From Cherax quadricarinatus (taxonomy: Eukaryota > Arthropoda > Malacostraca > Decapoda > Parastacidae): a DNA stretch of 64,000 bases. Positions within the stretch are counted from its first letter, which is position 1; the number at the start of each line of letters is the position of its first letter. A program made the translations under genes and the position numbers. Shown here piece after piece: positions 22,381-33,484 of this stretch. The stretch lies in NCBI RefSeq assembly GCF_038502225.1, contig NC_091382.1:10802602-10866601 (forward strand), read 5' to 3'. Below the pieces are notes generated by a model. The model had not been told where the DNA came from and did not search any database. It worked only from the letters and a program-made list of their open reading frames with translations.

Positions 22381-22680
22381 TAATGTCGTATAGTCAGTCT
22401 CCCGGGGACGGCAGCTAGGCTCTCGACGCCCCACTTGTTTCCGTGGTTGCAATGATTTGCATACTGCTGGCGAGTCTGGTGTCCAAACGGGAGGAGAATG
22501 AAATTACTCCTGAGCTTACCACTACCCGATTGTGGACGGCGTTATGTGGACAAATGTCTACTCTTCACACTAAACACCTATCATCTATTGTGGTGTAATG
22601 ATAAAGGTCGCCGAGAGTTTACCTAGCTTCTCAGAAAGCTGCCCAGACAACTCGGATTCAGATCTCGGCCAGTCGCGCAT
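22381..22680 (+). mobile_element. Possible SINE flanked by (TA)n
   Basis: The 3' half has an A-box-like TGGTGTAATGATAAAGG and a weak B-box-like GGATTCAGATC, followed by GGCCAGTCGCGCAT and a TA tract. The remaining sequence is not recognised. Confidence 0.4.
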
Positions 22681-22681
22681 A

Positions 22682-22683
22682 TA

Positions 22684-22746
<63 letters not shown>
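22682..22746. repeat. (TA)n microsatellite
   Basis: A TA tract with one slip. Confidence 0.95.
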
Positions 22747-22750
<4 letters not shown>

Positions 22751-22764
22751 GTATACATATATTC

Positions 22765-22990
22765 AACAAACCGGCAGTATCCCACCGAGGTGGGGTGGCC
22801 CAAAAAGAAAAACGAAAGTTTCTCTTTTTAAATCTGGTAATATATACAGGAGAAGGGGTTACTAGCCCCTTGCTCCCGGCATTTTAGTCGCCTCTTACAA
22901 CACGCATGGCTTACGAAGGAAGAATTCTGTTCCACTTCCCCATGGAGATAAGAGGAAATAAACAACAACAAGAACTAGAAAGAAAATAGA
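22765..22990 (-). mobile_element. LINE or SINE 3' end related to the RTE-like family
   Basis: It shares with the RTE-like copies the 3' module containing CCACCGAGGTGGGGTGGCCC (versus CCACCAAGGCAGGGTGGCCC), but the adjacent body is different. This looks like another family using the same replicase recognition end. No ORF. Confidence 0.5.
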
Positions 22991-23008
22991 AGAAAACCCA
23001 GAGGGATG

Positions 23009-23009
<1 letters not shown>

Positions 23010-23098
<89 letters not shown>
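23010..23098. repeat. (TA)n microsatellite
   Basis: A TA tract next to the 3' end of an RTE-like fragment. Confidence 0.95.
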
Positions 23099-23099
<1 letters not shown>

Positions 23100-23102
23100 C
23101 GT

Positions 23103-23506
23103 TAACACATCGGCCGTCTCCCACCAAGGCAGGGTGGCCCGAAAAAGAAAAACTTTCACCGTCATTTACTCCATCACTGTCTTGCCAGAAGGGTGCTTTA
23201 CACTACAGTTTTTAAACTGCAACATCAACACCCCTCCTTCAGAGTGCAGGCACTGTACTTCCCATCTCCAGGACTCAAGTCCGGCCTGCCGGTTTCCCTG
23301 AACCCCTTCATAAATGTTACCCTGCACACACTCCAACAGCACGTAAAGCTCTATAAACCATATGTTTCCATTCGCTCCTTACACGCTCACGCATGCTTTA
23401 CCTCCTTTACCCCCTCCCTCCAACTTTACCTAGGCCGACCACTACCCCACCTTCCTTCTATGACAGATTTATACTCTCAAAGTCATTCTATTTTGTTTCA
23501 TCCTCC

Positions 23507-23515
<9 letters not shown>
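23103..23515 (-). mobile_element. RTE-like LINE 3' fragment, copy C
   Basis: Closely matches the 3' UTR and the last part of the coding region of the RTE-like LINE (20655-21080) with internal deletions, then ends in a (TG)n tract. No usable frame. Confidence 0.75.
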
Positions 23516-23589
<74 letters not shown>

Positions 23590-23610
23590 ATATATATATA
23601 TATATAAAAT

Positions 23611-23655
<45 letters not shown>

Positions 23656-23670
23656 TATATAATATATATT

Positions 23671-23725
<55 letters not shown>
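23511..23725. repeat. (TG)n followed by (TA)n
   Basis: About 60 bp of TG repeats pass directly into about 150 bp of TA repeats with slips, ending at MITE copy 4. Confidence 0.95.
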
Positions 23726-23727
<2 letters not shown>

Positions 23728-24117
23728 GTCGTGCCGAATATGTAAAATTGGTCAATTAGCAAGAACTCATTTAAAATTAAGTTCTTTCTAAAATTTTCTC
23801 TTATAAGTTTAAACATATATTTTTTTCCTTAATGTTAATGTAAAAATTTATAATTTTGCACCAAAAGCAACTTAGAAAACTTACCTAACCTTATTATAAC
23901 AATAACAATTTATTTTAGCCTAACCCAACTAAATATATTTTAGATTTGTTTACAATAATTTAATACTAAGCAAACACAGTGAAATATATTTTTTTCGTTA
24001 GGTCCAGAATGATTTTGGCGAAATTATTGCATACACAAATTTTCATTTGTCCTATGTGGCAAGATGAACGTTGCTATTTAAGCCAAGATCGCAAGTTCTG
24101 CCTATTCGGCACGACAT
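23726..24117 (-). mobile_element. MITE copy 4, intact (392 bp), inverted orientation
   Basis: Both terminal inverted repeats are exact, with TA tracts on both sides. Body matches copy 2 in reverse orientation. Confidence 0.88.
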
Positions 24118-24437
24118 ATATATATACACACACACCCAAGTGTCTCATTCTTCAACAATCATTCCACAGTCAAAGAACATTCTAGTGTTCATTCTGAACA
24201 GCAATTGAACTTCTTGACCATGTCTACAATCTTTTAGACACTGAGGTATTGCCACGTGATTGTCTGATTAGATATTTGCATTAACGAGCATGTATGTAGA
24301 TGCACTTAGTGAAGAGGCCACTGAGTGTATATATCCTTGACATTGATATCCACCAGTAATGTATTACACCAGGTTATTTACAGTATGTTAAAGGCACTTG
24401 GTCTGTTGTGTGTACTTAGCAATATGTGGTTGTAGGG

Positions 24438-24439
24438 GT

Positions 24440-24475
<36 letters not shown>

Positions 24476-24486
24476 GAAGACAGTGC

Positions 24487-24548
<62 letters not shown>

Positions 24549-24585
24549 AAGACAGTGTGTGTGTGTGAGAGAGAGAGAGGAAGAC

Positions 24586-24652
<67 letters not shown>

Positions 24653-24654
24653 GA

Positions 24655-24689
<35 letters not shown>

Positions 24690-24703
24690 GAAGACTGTGT
24701 GTT

Positions 24704-24734
<31 letters not shown>

Positions 24735-24756
24735 GGAAGACAGAGTGTGTGCACAC
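24438..24756. repeat. (GA)n / (GT)n compound array
   Basis: Alternating blocks of GA and GT repeats joined by GGAAGAC phrases (for example GAGGAAGACAGTGTGTG) give a higher-order pattern. Apparent ORFs in both strands are low-complexity artefacts. The sequence before it (24118-24437) shows nothing recognised. Confidence 0.93.
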
Positions 24757-25165
24757 ATTAGAGCAGATTGGTCATGGAGGAGACCGCTCACAGTGACACA
24801 ACATCAACTATGATGACTGACTCAACTCAACCTGATTACAACCCTCGTTTCCACTGTTGGTATTACACATGGTATTCGCAACTCTTATTATGTATTAATC
24901 CTACAGAAGCTCACATATATATACAATTATTTCTCATTTTTTCCATAACTCGTAAACAAATTCCATTGGAACTAGTGTAGTGATAGAGTATGGATAGTTT
25001 TTATTGGCATTAACAACCGTTTTAAAACCTCTTTTGGGTTCTTTATGCTAATAATGCTTAAAAAACACATGCGATAAAATAAATATTTTTTAATATCTTG
25101 AAAAAATACTACATTTGTACTATTACCAAGAATATTAATTATTAATAGTTATAAACATAGTAACA
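24757..25165. other. No feature recognised
   Basis: AT-rich unique-looking sequence. It ends in a TTA-rich/T-rich stretch (25168-25210) that probably is the tail region of the next LINE copy. Confidence 0.5.
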
Positions 25166-25203
25166 GTGATGATATTATTATTATTATTATTTTTTTTATT
25201 TTT

Positions 25204-26256
25204 TTTTATTATCACACCGGCCGATTCCCACCAAGGCAGGGTGGCCCGAAAAAGAAAAACTTTCACCATCATTCACTCCATCACTGTCTTGCCAGAAGGG
25301 TGCTTTACACTACAGTTTTTAAACTGCAACATTAACACCCCTCCTTCAGAGTGCAGGCACTGTACTTCCCATCTCCAGGACTCAAGTCCGGCCTGCCGGT
25401 TTCCCTGAATCCCTTCATAAATGTTACTTTGCTCACACTCCAACAGCACGTCAATTATTAAAAACCATTTGTCTCCATTCACTCCTATCAAACACGCTCA
25501 CGCATGCCTGCTGGAAGTCCAAGCCCCTCGCACACAAAACCTCCTTTACCCCCTCCCTCCAACCCTTCCTAGGCCGACCCCTACCCCGCCTTCCTTCCAC
25601 TACAGACTGATACACTCTTGAAGTCATTCTGTTTCGCTCCATTCTCTCTACATGTCCGAACCACCTCAACAACCCTTCCTCAGCCCTCTGGACAACAGTT
25701 TTGGTAATCCCGCACCTCCTCCTAACTTCCAAACTACGAATTCTCTGCATTATATTCACACCACACATTGCCCTCAGACATGACATCTCCACTGCCTCCA
25801 GCCTTCTCCTCGCTGCAACATTCATCACCCACGCTTCACACCCATATAAGAGCGTTGGTAAAACTATACTCTCATACATTCCCCTCTTTGCCTCCAAGGA
25901 CAAAGTTCTTTGTCTCCACAGACTCCTAAGTGCACCACTCACTCTTTTTCCCTCATCAATTCTATGATTCACCTCATCTTTCATAGACCCATCCGCTGAC
26001 ACGTCCACTCCCAAATATCTGAATACGTTCACCTCCTCCATACTCTCTCCCTCCAATCTGATATTCAATCTTTCATCACCTAATCTTTTTGTTATCCTCA
26101 TAACCTTACTCTTTCCTGTATTCACCTTTAATTTTCTTCTTTTGCACACCCTACCAAATTCATCCACCAATCTCTGCAACTTCTCTTCAGAATCTCCCAA
26201 GAGCACAGTGTCATCAGCAAAGAGCAGCTGTGACAACTCCCACTTTGTGTGTGATT
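25204..26256 (-). mobile_element. RTE-like LINE, 5'-truncated, copy B
   Basis: Nearly identical to the matching part of copy A; only a handful of substitutions are visible over about 1.05 kb. It is truncated at 26256 where (ATT)n begins. Its frame (about 25451-26256) is open and includes LLFADDTVLL and the whole C-terminal part. Confidence 0.85.
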
Positions 26257-26294
26257 ATTATTATTATTATTATTTTATTATTATTATTATTATT
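26256..26294. repeat. (ATT)n microsatellite
   Basis: An ATT tract at the 5' truncation point of RTE-like copy B. Confidence 0.93.
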
Positions 26295-26380
26295 ACCACC
26301 AACAATACAAAGGAAGAAGGGATTAAGTATTTAATTTCAAGAATTGTATGGAAAACAGTGAAGTTTTTGTGAAAACTGGA

Positions 26381-26464
26381 ATACCATAAGAGTTCCAGCA
26401 GCTGGAAAATACCATAAGAGTTCCAGCAGCTGGAAAATACCATAAGAGTTCCAGCAGCTGGAAA
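26381..26464. repeat. 28-bp tandem repeat, three copies
   Basis: Three exact units start at 26381, 26409 and 26437. Each contains TTCCAGCAGCTGGAA, an inverted repeat with 7-bp arms around one base. The repeat lies in the locus that preceded the Tx1-like LINE insertion, not in the LINE itself. Confidence 0.9.
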
Positions 26465-26657
26465 GAGAGAAGTGTAGGCAGAGATTTTGGGAGGTGATAA
26501 GAGAGTTTTTAATCATGGGAGTTGTGACTTAAATCAAACAGTGTTTCGATTAACTTAATTGTTAATGTATGATTCGTCTCTCAGCCATTGAGTAGAGAGG
26601 ACGTGTTCTACACTGCTGCCCTCTATAGCTGTTCGGTGGCAGTTTCATTTTCTCAAC

Positions 26658-27914
26658 ATGGCGCAGGCAGCCAGACGCCGCGTCAACACTGTGTGTTTGG
26701 AATTAACTCGTGGGGCAGTGCTTGGACCATCAATGGCGATATTATTGCCAGCGATAATCCGAGACACCTATGGTATCGCCAACGAGGATTTGTGCGGTGT
26801 AGCGATGAATGGTGTGACAAGAATCTTTGTAAAGTTTAGCTCAGCTCAAGTTTACGAGAATGTCGTCGACAAGTATCAAGAGGTCAATCTGGTGGTTAAC
26901 CAGGCTGTGTCTGTGAAGCTACACGATGTATCCCGCCATTATACATGGGTAAAAGTGAGAAATGTACCCTTTGAGGCTGATGCGACTGATATACGTGCTG
27001 CCCTGAGTAATTACGGCACCATACACATGGCTACAGCAGGGAGGTGGCCTGATGGCCCATATGAAGGACTACCTGAGGGAACTTTTTCGGTAAAAATGAC
27101 ATTACGACATCCAATCCCTTCATATGTGATCCTGCAAGACTTCAGGACTCAAGTTTTTGTGACTTATGCAGGGCAACGCCGCACTTGTAGGTTGTGTGGA
27201 GCATACGATCATTTGGCGGTGCAGTGTGAAAGGAGACGAGGTGCCAGGGTTGTACAACAGAGCAAGGATTTAGGGGAGGAAGGTATAAGGCAAGATGTGC
27301 CTGAAGCGCCTGTGCAACCCTCAAGATTGTCTTGGAGCGAAGAGGTTGAGAGGTCTCTGAACACGGTGTGTGCTACACTCCCGGAAGTGTCGCCTCCTTT
27401 GGAGGCAGCCCCAGAGGTGGAAACGGCTTCGCGAGAAGAGCAGGCCAATGATGTGGAGACATCCATTGTCTCTGTGTTAGACGAATTATTTACGGAGGAC
27501 AGCATGAGTCCTGCGACGGCACCATCCCTAGACTTGGGACAGGCTGCGACGGCGGACGTGGATCACGACGTGCAGCTGGTAGTGGACGCCACTGACGCCT
27601 TGCTGAAACAAACGGTGGAGGTGGAAATTCACCAGGATTGCACTGTGGACGACGAAATGCAGGTAGAAAGTGTAACACGAAAGCGCTCTGTTACACTTTC
27701 AGATTCTGATGATGTGTTAACGCCAGCCCAAAGATCAGGGAAGAAATCATGGGCGGATGTGGCACAGAAAGGGTCCTGTGTACCCAAAGCACAGGGGATG
27801 ATCAGGAGTGCTTCAAAAGGAGGGGAAGCGAAAATTGGAAACAAAAAATCTAGTGAAAAACATTCAGTGTCGAAAGGAAAACCATCATTGTCGATTTTAA
27901 GTGCCTCACAATAA
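26658..27914 (+). CDS. ORF1 protein of the Tx1/L1-like LINE
   Basis: 418 codons, start chosen at ATG in AACATGG. ORF1 proteins of this group bind the element RNA to form the ribonucleoprotein used for retrotransposition. Residues about 90-170 resemble the RNA-binding region (YTWVKVRNVPFEADATDIRAALSNYG looks RRM-like). A CCHC knuckle follows at Cys177, Cys180, His185 and Cys190 (CRLCGAYDHLAVQC). The C-terminal half is acidic and low-complexity, with a basic end. The frame is intact and stops 11 bases before the first ORF2 segment. The same arrangement of RRM-like region plus one knuckle is usual in Tx1-type ORF1. Confidence 0.8.
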   Translation: MAQAARRRVNTVCLELTRGAVLGPSMAILLPAIIRDTYGIANEDLCGVAMNGVTRIFVKFSSAQVYENVVDKYQEVNLVVNQAVSVKLHDVSRHYTWVKVRNVPFEADATDIRAALSNYGTIHMATAGRWPDGPYEGLPEGTFSVKMTLRHPIPSYVILQDFRTQVFVTYAGQRRTCRLCGAYDHLAVQCERRRGARVVQQSKDLGEEGIRQDVPEAPVQPSRLSWSEEVERSLNTVCATLPEVSPPLEAAPEVETASREEQANDVETSIVSVLDELFTEDSMSPATAPSLDLGQAATADVDHDVQLVVDATDALLKQTVEVEIHQDCTVDDEMQVESVTRKRSVTLSDSDDVLTPAQRSGKKSWADVAQKGSCVPKAQGMIRSASKGGEAKIGNKKSSEKHSVSKGKPSLSILSASQ

Positions 27915-27925
27915 ATATTAATGGT

Positions 27926-28499
27926 TTGCGAACTGTACGAAAGTGTGCATGGTTACGTGATTTATTGGTGCGTAATAATGTGGACGTTGTGTTCATACAG
28001 GAACACAATCATAAATGTGGTAGTGAATTGCGGATAGAAGGATATAATGTGTACATGGAGAATGCAATTCGGTTGAAAGGTGGCGTTGCCATCATGATCA
28101 GGGAGACTAGCCCGTTTGTTGAGACGTAGTGAAGGGGGGGAGGGGAGGATAATAAGGGTGGAAGGGCTATGGGGACGGGTGAAGGTGGCTTTTGTGTGTG
28201 TGTATGGTCCAGCTGAGAATGATGGGCGTGTAAAAGCAACCTTTGTGAAAGAGGTGTTAATTTATTATTTGAGGTCACTCCCTGAAGTAGTTATTGTAGG
28301 CGGGGATTGGAATTGCGTGATCCGGCGTAAGGATGTAGAACCTCGGGGAAGTGGGTACTTTTCAGGGGTATTGGGAGATTTAATGTCAGGGGTGGGATTA
28401 AAGGACGTGGTGGGGGGGGGAGAGGTTGAGCATACTTTTGTACATCGTGGATATGCGGCGCGACTTGATAGTGTACGTGTCACGCACCATCGTAGTTAA
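27926..28499 (+). pseudogene. ORF2 endonuclease of the Tx1/L1-like LINE, two frame segments
   Basis: The first segment (27926-28129) has the APE-type N-terminus (VDVVFIQEHNHKC, carrying the conserved Glu). The frame then shifts near 28120 in a G-rich run, and 28116-28499 continues with VAFVCVYGPAE and VIVGGDWNCV (the GDWN metal site). A second shift near 28475 leads into the main frame, which carries FSDHRGVLVDAG. All endonuclease motifs are therefore present but split, so the copy should not make active ORF2. Confidence 0.82.
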
Positions 28500-31215
28500 T
28501 AGTGTGCGTGTTTTAGATGTGGTGTTTTCTGATCATAGAGGAGTTCTTGTGGACGCAGGGTGGGAGGGTTTACCTAAGAGGGGTTGTAGTTATTGGAAAT
28601 TGAATGTTAAATTGTTGAAAGGGGAGGAGAATAGGAAATCTTTTGAGTGTTTTTGGGAGGGTTTGTTAGCAGGGGCTCCTGGGGATAGAGACTTGGTTAG
28701 GTGGTGGGATGTGGTGGCTAAGAAACGTATTCGGGATTACTATGTTCGGCTTGGGAGGGAAAGTAATCAACTTTTATATGGGCTACAGGGGTATTTAGAA
28801 GGACAGTTACGCAATTGTTATGTGGGTGATGGTGCGAGATACCCTGTGGAGGAAATAGAGGATTTAAAGCAACGTATTAAGGGTCTGCATAATGATCGAT
28901 TTGATGGTGCACGTGTGGCTGGAGGGTTGGAGGAGGTTCTCTACGGGGATCGGCCTTCGGCGTGTGCGTTAAGGGGACAGCAGAAGAGGAGGGCAGCCAC
29001 GGAGATGATGGGATTAACAGTTCAAGTGGGGATGGGAGGGTATAGGGAAGGGCAGGTATTGATGTCGACTGAAGGTATGAGTGGATATATTGATGCATGG
29101 TTTAGGTCATATGCACAACATGTGGGTATACGAGATGATGCTTTAAGGGAAATGGGTGGTTATGTGCAATGCGAGCTTGATGGTAGAGATAGGGAGACTT
29201 TGGAAGGACAGATTACGGAAGGGGAAATTTGGAGAGCTATAGTAGGTGCAAGTTTAGGTAAGGCACCGGGTGTAGACGGGTTGCCTAATGATTTTTATGT
29301 TGAGAACTGGGAAGTATTGAGGAGATTTTTAGTCAGATTGTTCAATGTAATGAAGGAAGATGGGGCAATGGGTGAGCAGCAAAGGACTGCTGTTGTTGTA
29401 TTAGTGCCGAAGGGTGGACAGACCACGGTAGAAGATTACCGTGCAATATCGCTTATGTGCGGTGATTATAAGTTATTTGCAAGGGTATTAGGGAACAGAA
29501 TCAAACAGGTTTTAGGTAAAGTAATTGATAGAGGACAATATGGCATACCGGGTAGATCAATGTATGAAGGGCATGGAGCTATTAGGAGTTTTATAGAGCA
29601 TAAGGGGGAGGGGGGAGGGGGTGTTTTGGCTCTGGATTGGAGAGCTGCTTATGATAGCGTAGAAAGGGATGCATTATGGAGTTTTATGCGTTGGTTGGGT
29701 TTCGGGAGGGAAATTGTTTCTTGGGCAAAAACTTTGTATCTGGGTGCAGTTATGAGAATACAGGTTAATGGACGACTAGGTGATAGCATTCAGATGGGAA
29801 GGGGTTTGCGACAGGGATGCCCTCTGTCGCAAATTTTGTTTGCATGTCTTCAAGAACCTTTTTATAGGGCAGTTAGGTGGAGTATAGCGAGAGCGAGGGT
29901 TGGTGTTGCACGTGAAGGGGAAGCGGGTATAGTGGGTTACGTGGATGATACGACTGTCTTGGTGAGGGATGTGAGGGATTTACGTAAGGTAGAAAGGGTG
30001 ATAGACGTTTTTGGTGAGGCTACAGGGATGAAAATTAATGTAGTAAAGTCCAAGTATTTGGATCTAGGGGATAGTGTACATAATGGTGAGACTGTTGAGG
30101 GTGGGTGGCGTGTGGTAGATCAGTTGTTGATATGTGGGATAGTGTACATGCGGAATGATAGGGATGCACAAGAGACAAATTCGAGGCGCACCGTGGATGG
30201 AGTTTTGAAAAGATTGGGAGGCTTGAGGGCAGAGCAATTATCGTTGCATCAAAGGGTTATAGTCACGAATGTCCTGTTGTATAGCAAGTTATGGCACGTG
30301 GTGGCAATATATCCGTTACGACGGTGTGAGGTGCAACGGTTGCAACTGCGGGTATTCAGATTTATATGGGGATCGGGTTGTGACTGGCTAAGTAGAGGGG
30401 TGGTGTCGCTTCCCGTTAGCCAGGGGGGGCTGGGGCTTATACCTCTTGAGAAGCGTATGTTGAGTGTGTTTCTGAAAAGGGGGTTTGTGAGGGAGGGGGT
30501 GAGGGGGGGAGGCCTTGAAAGACTGCGCATGGATATGCAACGGTGGTGGAGGGGTAGGGATTTAATGTTTGGGGAGTCTATGTTGCGAGTTTTACTGAAG
30601 GTAAGGGATCCGAAACAGCTTAAATTGAAGGTTCTTGAGAGGGTGGAGGGTTGGTCTGTGGTGGCGGCAGTTGAGGGGGCATACCCTATGTATGCATGGG
30701 GTTCTGTATGGAAATGTCTTCAACAACTACGTGTAAAACCAAGTGTCAGGGAGGTTATGTTTAGGGTTTTACATGGGATCTTGCCGTCTGGGGTTGTGTT
30801 ATTTAATAGGAGATTAAGGGAAGGTGGGGAGTGCAAAGCGTGTGGATGTCCGGAAACCATATTTCACGCTGTGTACTTTTGTACTTGTTTAGAAGATGTG
30901 AGGGTCTGGCTAAGTAGAGTAGTTAGGTTAGTGGGTGGGGAAGGATTACAGGTGTTGCGGGTGTTAAGTTTAGATATAGGTGGGGGGAGTCAGCAGGTGG
31001 TGAATGCGGTTGCGTATGTGGTCACAGATTTTATTTATATATCTTGGGCAATGAGGGAGGTGGGAGTCGAGGAAAGGATAAGAGTGTTAGGGGCCACGAT
31101 GTATAGAACAAAGTGCCGCAATAGGGATCTTTATGGGGGAAGATGGGAGACAGCATTTACTGAAGGTTATCGTAGATTCAGGTTGAAGGATTTAAGAGAT
31201 TTAAGTGTAAAGTAA
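28426..31215 (+). pseudogene. ORF2 reverse transcriptase and C-terminal domain of the Tx1/L1-like LINE
   Basis: A 929-codon open segment. SDHRG at about residues 36-40 closes the endonuclease. RT follows with VEDYRAISLMCGDYKLFARV, the GQYGIPGRSMYEGHGA block, LALDWRAAYDSVERD, GRGLRQGCPLSQ and the catalytic YVDD (about 505-508). The C-terminal Cys/His cluster CKACGCPETIFHAVYFC near residue 803 is typical of L1/Tx1-type ORF2. No RNase H is seen. It is a pseudogene only because the endonuclease lies in other frames upstream; the RT itself looks intact. Confidence 0.86.
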
Positions 31216-31685
31216 GGGGTTGCGGCGGGCTAGTTTTCTTGAGTATGGAAATGTGTATAGATGTTAGCGTGTGTGGTATGTTTGGTAACATAATAAATAA
31301 GCTTCTTTTGTGATGTGAGTTTGGTCTGGGTAGTTGTGTAAGATATGTTATTCACATTGTTTTTCAGAAGGTATCGAATTTAATATGTAAGTAGTGGTGT
31401 TTACACTACATGATTGTGTGTATAATGTGTGAGAGGGTACATCTCACAGTATTTGTGTGTTTGATGGTTTGAGGTGACACAAGGCATGATCTAAGTATGT
31501 CTGGATTCTCCTTTTGTCCTCAAAGGTGTTATACAAAGATTGTACTGTGGTGTATGTGATGTGTAGGTTTATATGTATTCAACACATGCTTGTTGTATGT
31601 TCCCTTTCGTTACTTTGTTTCAATTGTCATTTCAATGCACTTTGTATAGCATTATACAACGGTATCTTTCTTTACCATATGAAGT

Positions 31686-31741
<56 letters not shown>

Positions 31742-32179
31742 CGCATTTCTTTTGTGTCTGAGATTGTTGTATACGGGTTTAAGTGTAAATGTAATGAGTC
31801 GGTTTATTGATTAATGAGAAGGCTGGAAGTAACTGTTACATTTTCTTGTATATATTATTTTCAATTGTATGAGTCTTTGTCATATGTCATGTTAAATGTA
31901 AAATTTATATGGAAGTTAGGTTTTGAGTCATTGAATGTTTGTCAGTTCATGACCCTGTTACGGTGTTTATTTGTAGCTATGTTATTGCCGTAAGTTATTA
32001 TTGTATGTTATACAGATATATCTTGCAAGTATATAGGTGCAATCCATTTGTGTTAGTTTATTATGTGTTTGGTTTTCTTATGTCAATGGCCGAACCTTCA
32101 GAATTGAGATCCATACTGTTTCCTTTTATTTTTATATTTATGTATACTGTATTGGTTATTAATAAAATATAAAAAAAAA
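31216..32179 (+). other. 3' UTR of the Tx1/L1-like LINE
   Basis: G/T-rich, with a pure T run of about 50 near 31689-31738, then AATAAA at 32160 and an A tail. No coding sequence is recognised. Confidence 0.7.
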
Positions 32180-32217
32180 AATTGTTAATGTAGAGAAGAC
32201 TTGTAGAGGGTAAAGCG

Positions 32218-33464
32218 TGTTGCAACCCCTGAATGGGTTACAATGATTATGTATATATATAATGTATATTATCTTTTCATATAATTTTATATTGCTTATA
32301 TTTGCGATAATAGCTAAATCGTAAATGTATGACTTTATATTATTATTTGACTGTTATATTGTTATTTAGCTTATGTTGTTAGGATGTATATAAAATGTGC
32401 TCAGTTAGTCTTGATTGTCAAACTACTGTAATTATCGCTTGTCGCTCGTTATACTGCCGGCTTCTGAGCTGCAGTTGTCCACGTAGCTATCACGTGATCG
32501 AGGGGGGGGTGTCCTCACCTCTCGGGGGGTCTGCTGTCCTCACCTCTAGTGAAATTGTCAGTCTGCTGGAGACTCGCTTGCTGGTTGGACAGATTGTCTG
32601 TCTCATTATTCTTGTTAGTTCTGTAGAACTCTGTTCTCAGAACATTGTATAGACTTAGTGATTTTCGACGTTGTACTGAGGTTGTATGTCACATAGACAC
32701 TCTGAGTATCTCAGGTCCTTAGCTATAGCTTCTGACCTAATTTTGTACTGGTTCCTGTGTATTGTCACAGTCACAGTTTTACCTATGCTGAACAAAGATT
32801 CAGTATTATGGGAGTTTTGTAACTTTTGTGGAGGATCTGCAGATGGTCCCTACTTAGTGTCGTTATATTATCTCCTTCTTCCTGATTCTGTGTCGCAGTC
32901 GCTTGATATTGCATTGCTATTAGGCTTAGCATTCTTTGTTGTTCAAGCAGACTGTTCGGGTTGCCAGTCGGTCAAGAAGTTAGTTTATTTGAGGACTTTG
33001 TCAGTCACTTGTTTAAGTCTTATTCGAGTCTTGAGACATAGCTAACTACTTAAGAGCACTTACACGCATACACACTTACTTGTACATATTTGTAATATCT
33101 TATTAAATGTTAATGTACCTGACGGTACTTAAGAATTATAAATGTGATATGTGCTTTCAGCACAATAATATTGAACTCGAGAGATTGATTTTATTTTGAT
33201 TGCTGTAATTAATTTAATTTGATAATATACCTCTAGACAACTTATAGACTTAATAAATTTATTAAATTTTAATTTCTCTAGTTAGTAGCCTACCAGTTGT
33301 AATCCTAAAGCACTATTGAACCATACTGAATTTTAATGGATAATTGGACAAGGATACTGACTACTTGTTACGAAAACCCAGTAACAGGCTGGATGCTAGA
33401 AGGGCAGTCCTTACTAGTATACACTGGAGATCTCTAAGCTTTTAGAATCGCGTTTTTTGTAACA
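32218..33464 (+). repeat. 5' LTR of Gypsy element 3
   Basis: 1,247 bp. Longer than its partner mainly by an insertion of about 25 bp near 32513-32537 that duplicates TGTCCTCACCTCT. It contains a 119-codon open stretch (32686-33045) with hydrophobic segments; in the other LTR its first codon is GTG. I do not regard that as a gene. Confidence 0.92.
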
Positions 33465-33466
33465 AA

Positions 33467-33484
33467 TGGGGGCCTGTCCGGGAT
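33467..33484 (+). other. Primer-binding site of Gypsy element 3 (tRNA-Pro-like)
   Basis: TGGGGGCCTGTCCGGGAT begins two bases after the LTR. It matches the tRNA-Pro site known from gammaretroviruses (TGGGGGCTCGTCCGGGAT) at 16 of 18 positions. Confidence 0.75.

Larger units (their letters stand above)
26570..32179 (+). mobile_element. Tx1/L1-like LINE, full or near-full length, with 13-bp TSD
   Basis: AATTGTTAATGTA occurs exactly at 26557-26569 and again at 32180-32192, just after an AATAAA signal (32160-32165) and a run of ten or more A (the first TSD base may belong to the tail). This gives a 5.6 kb element with an 88-bp 5' UTR, ORF1 (26658-27914), ORF2 in three frame segments (27926-31215) and a 3' UTR of about 960 bp with a T run of roughly 50 (about 31689-31738). 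A-tailing, long TSD, ORF1 with a knuckle and an APE endonuclease fit the L1/Tx1 group. Confidence 0.85.

Noticed and set aside
32686..33045. 119-codon ORF with hydrophobic segments in the LTR, a possible env-like or accessory protein
   Set aside because: The other LTR has GTG in place of its ATG, conservation is uninformative at this LTR identity, and there is no signal peptide plus domain pattern that I can recognise.
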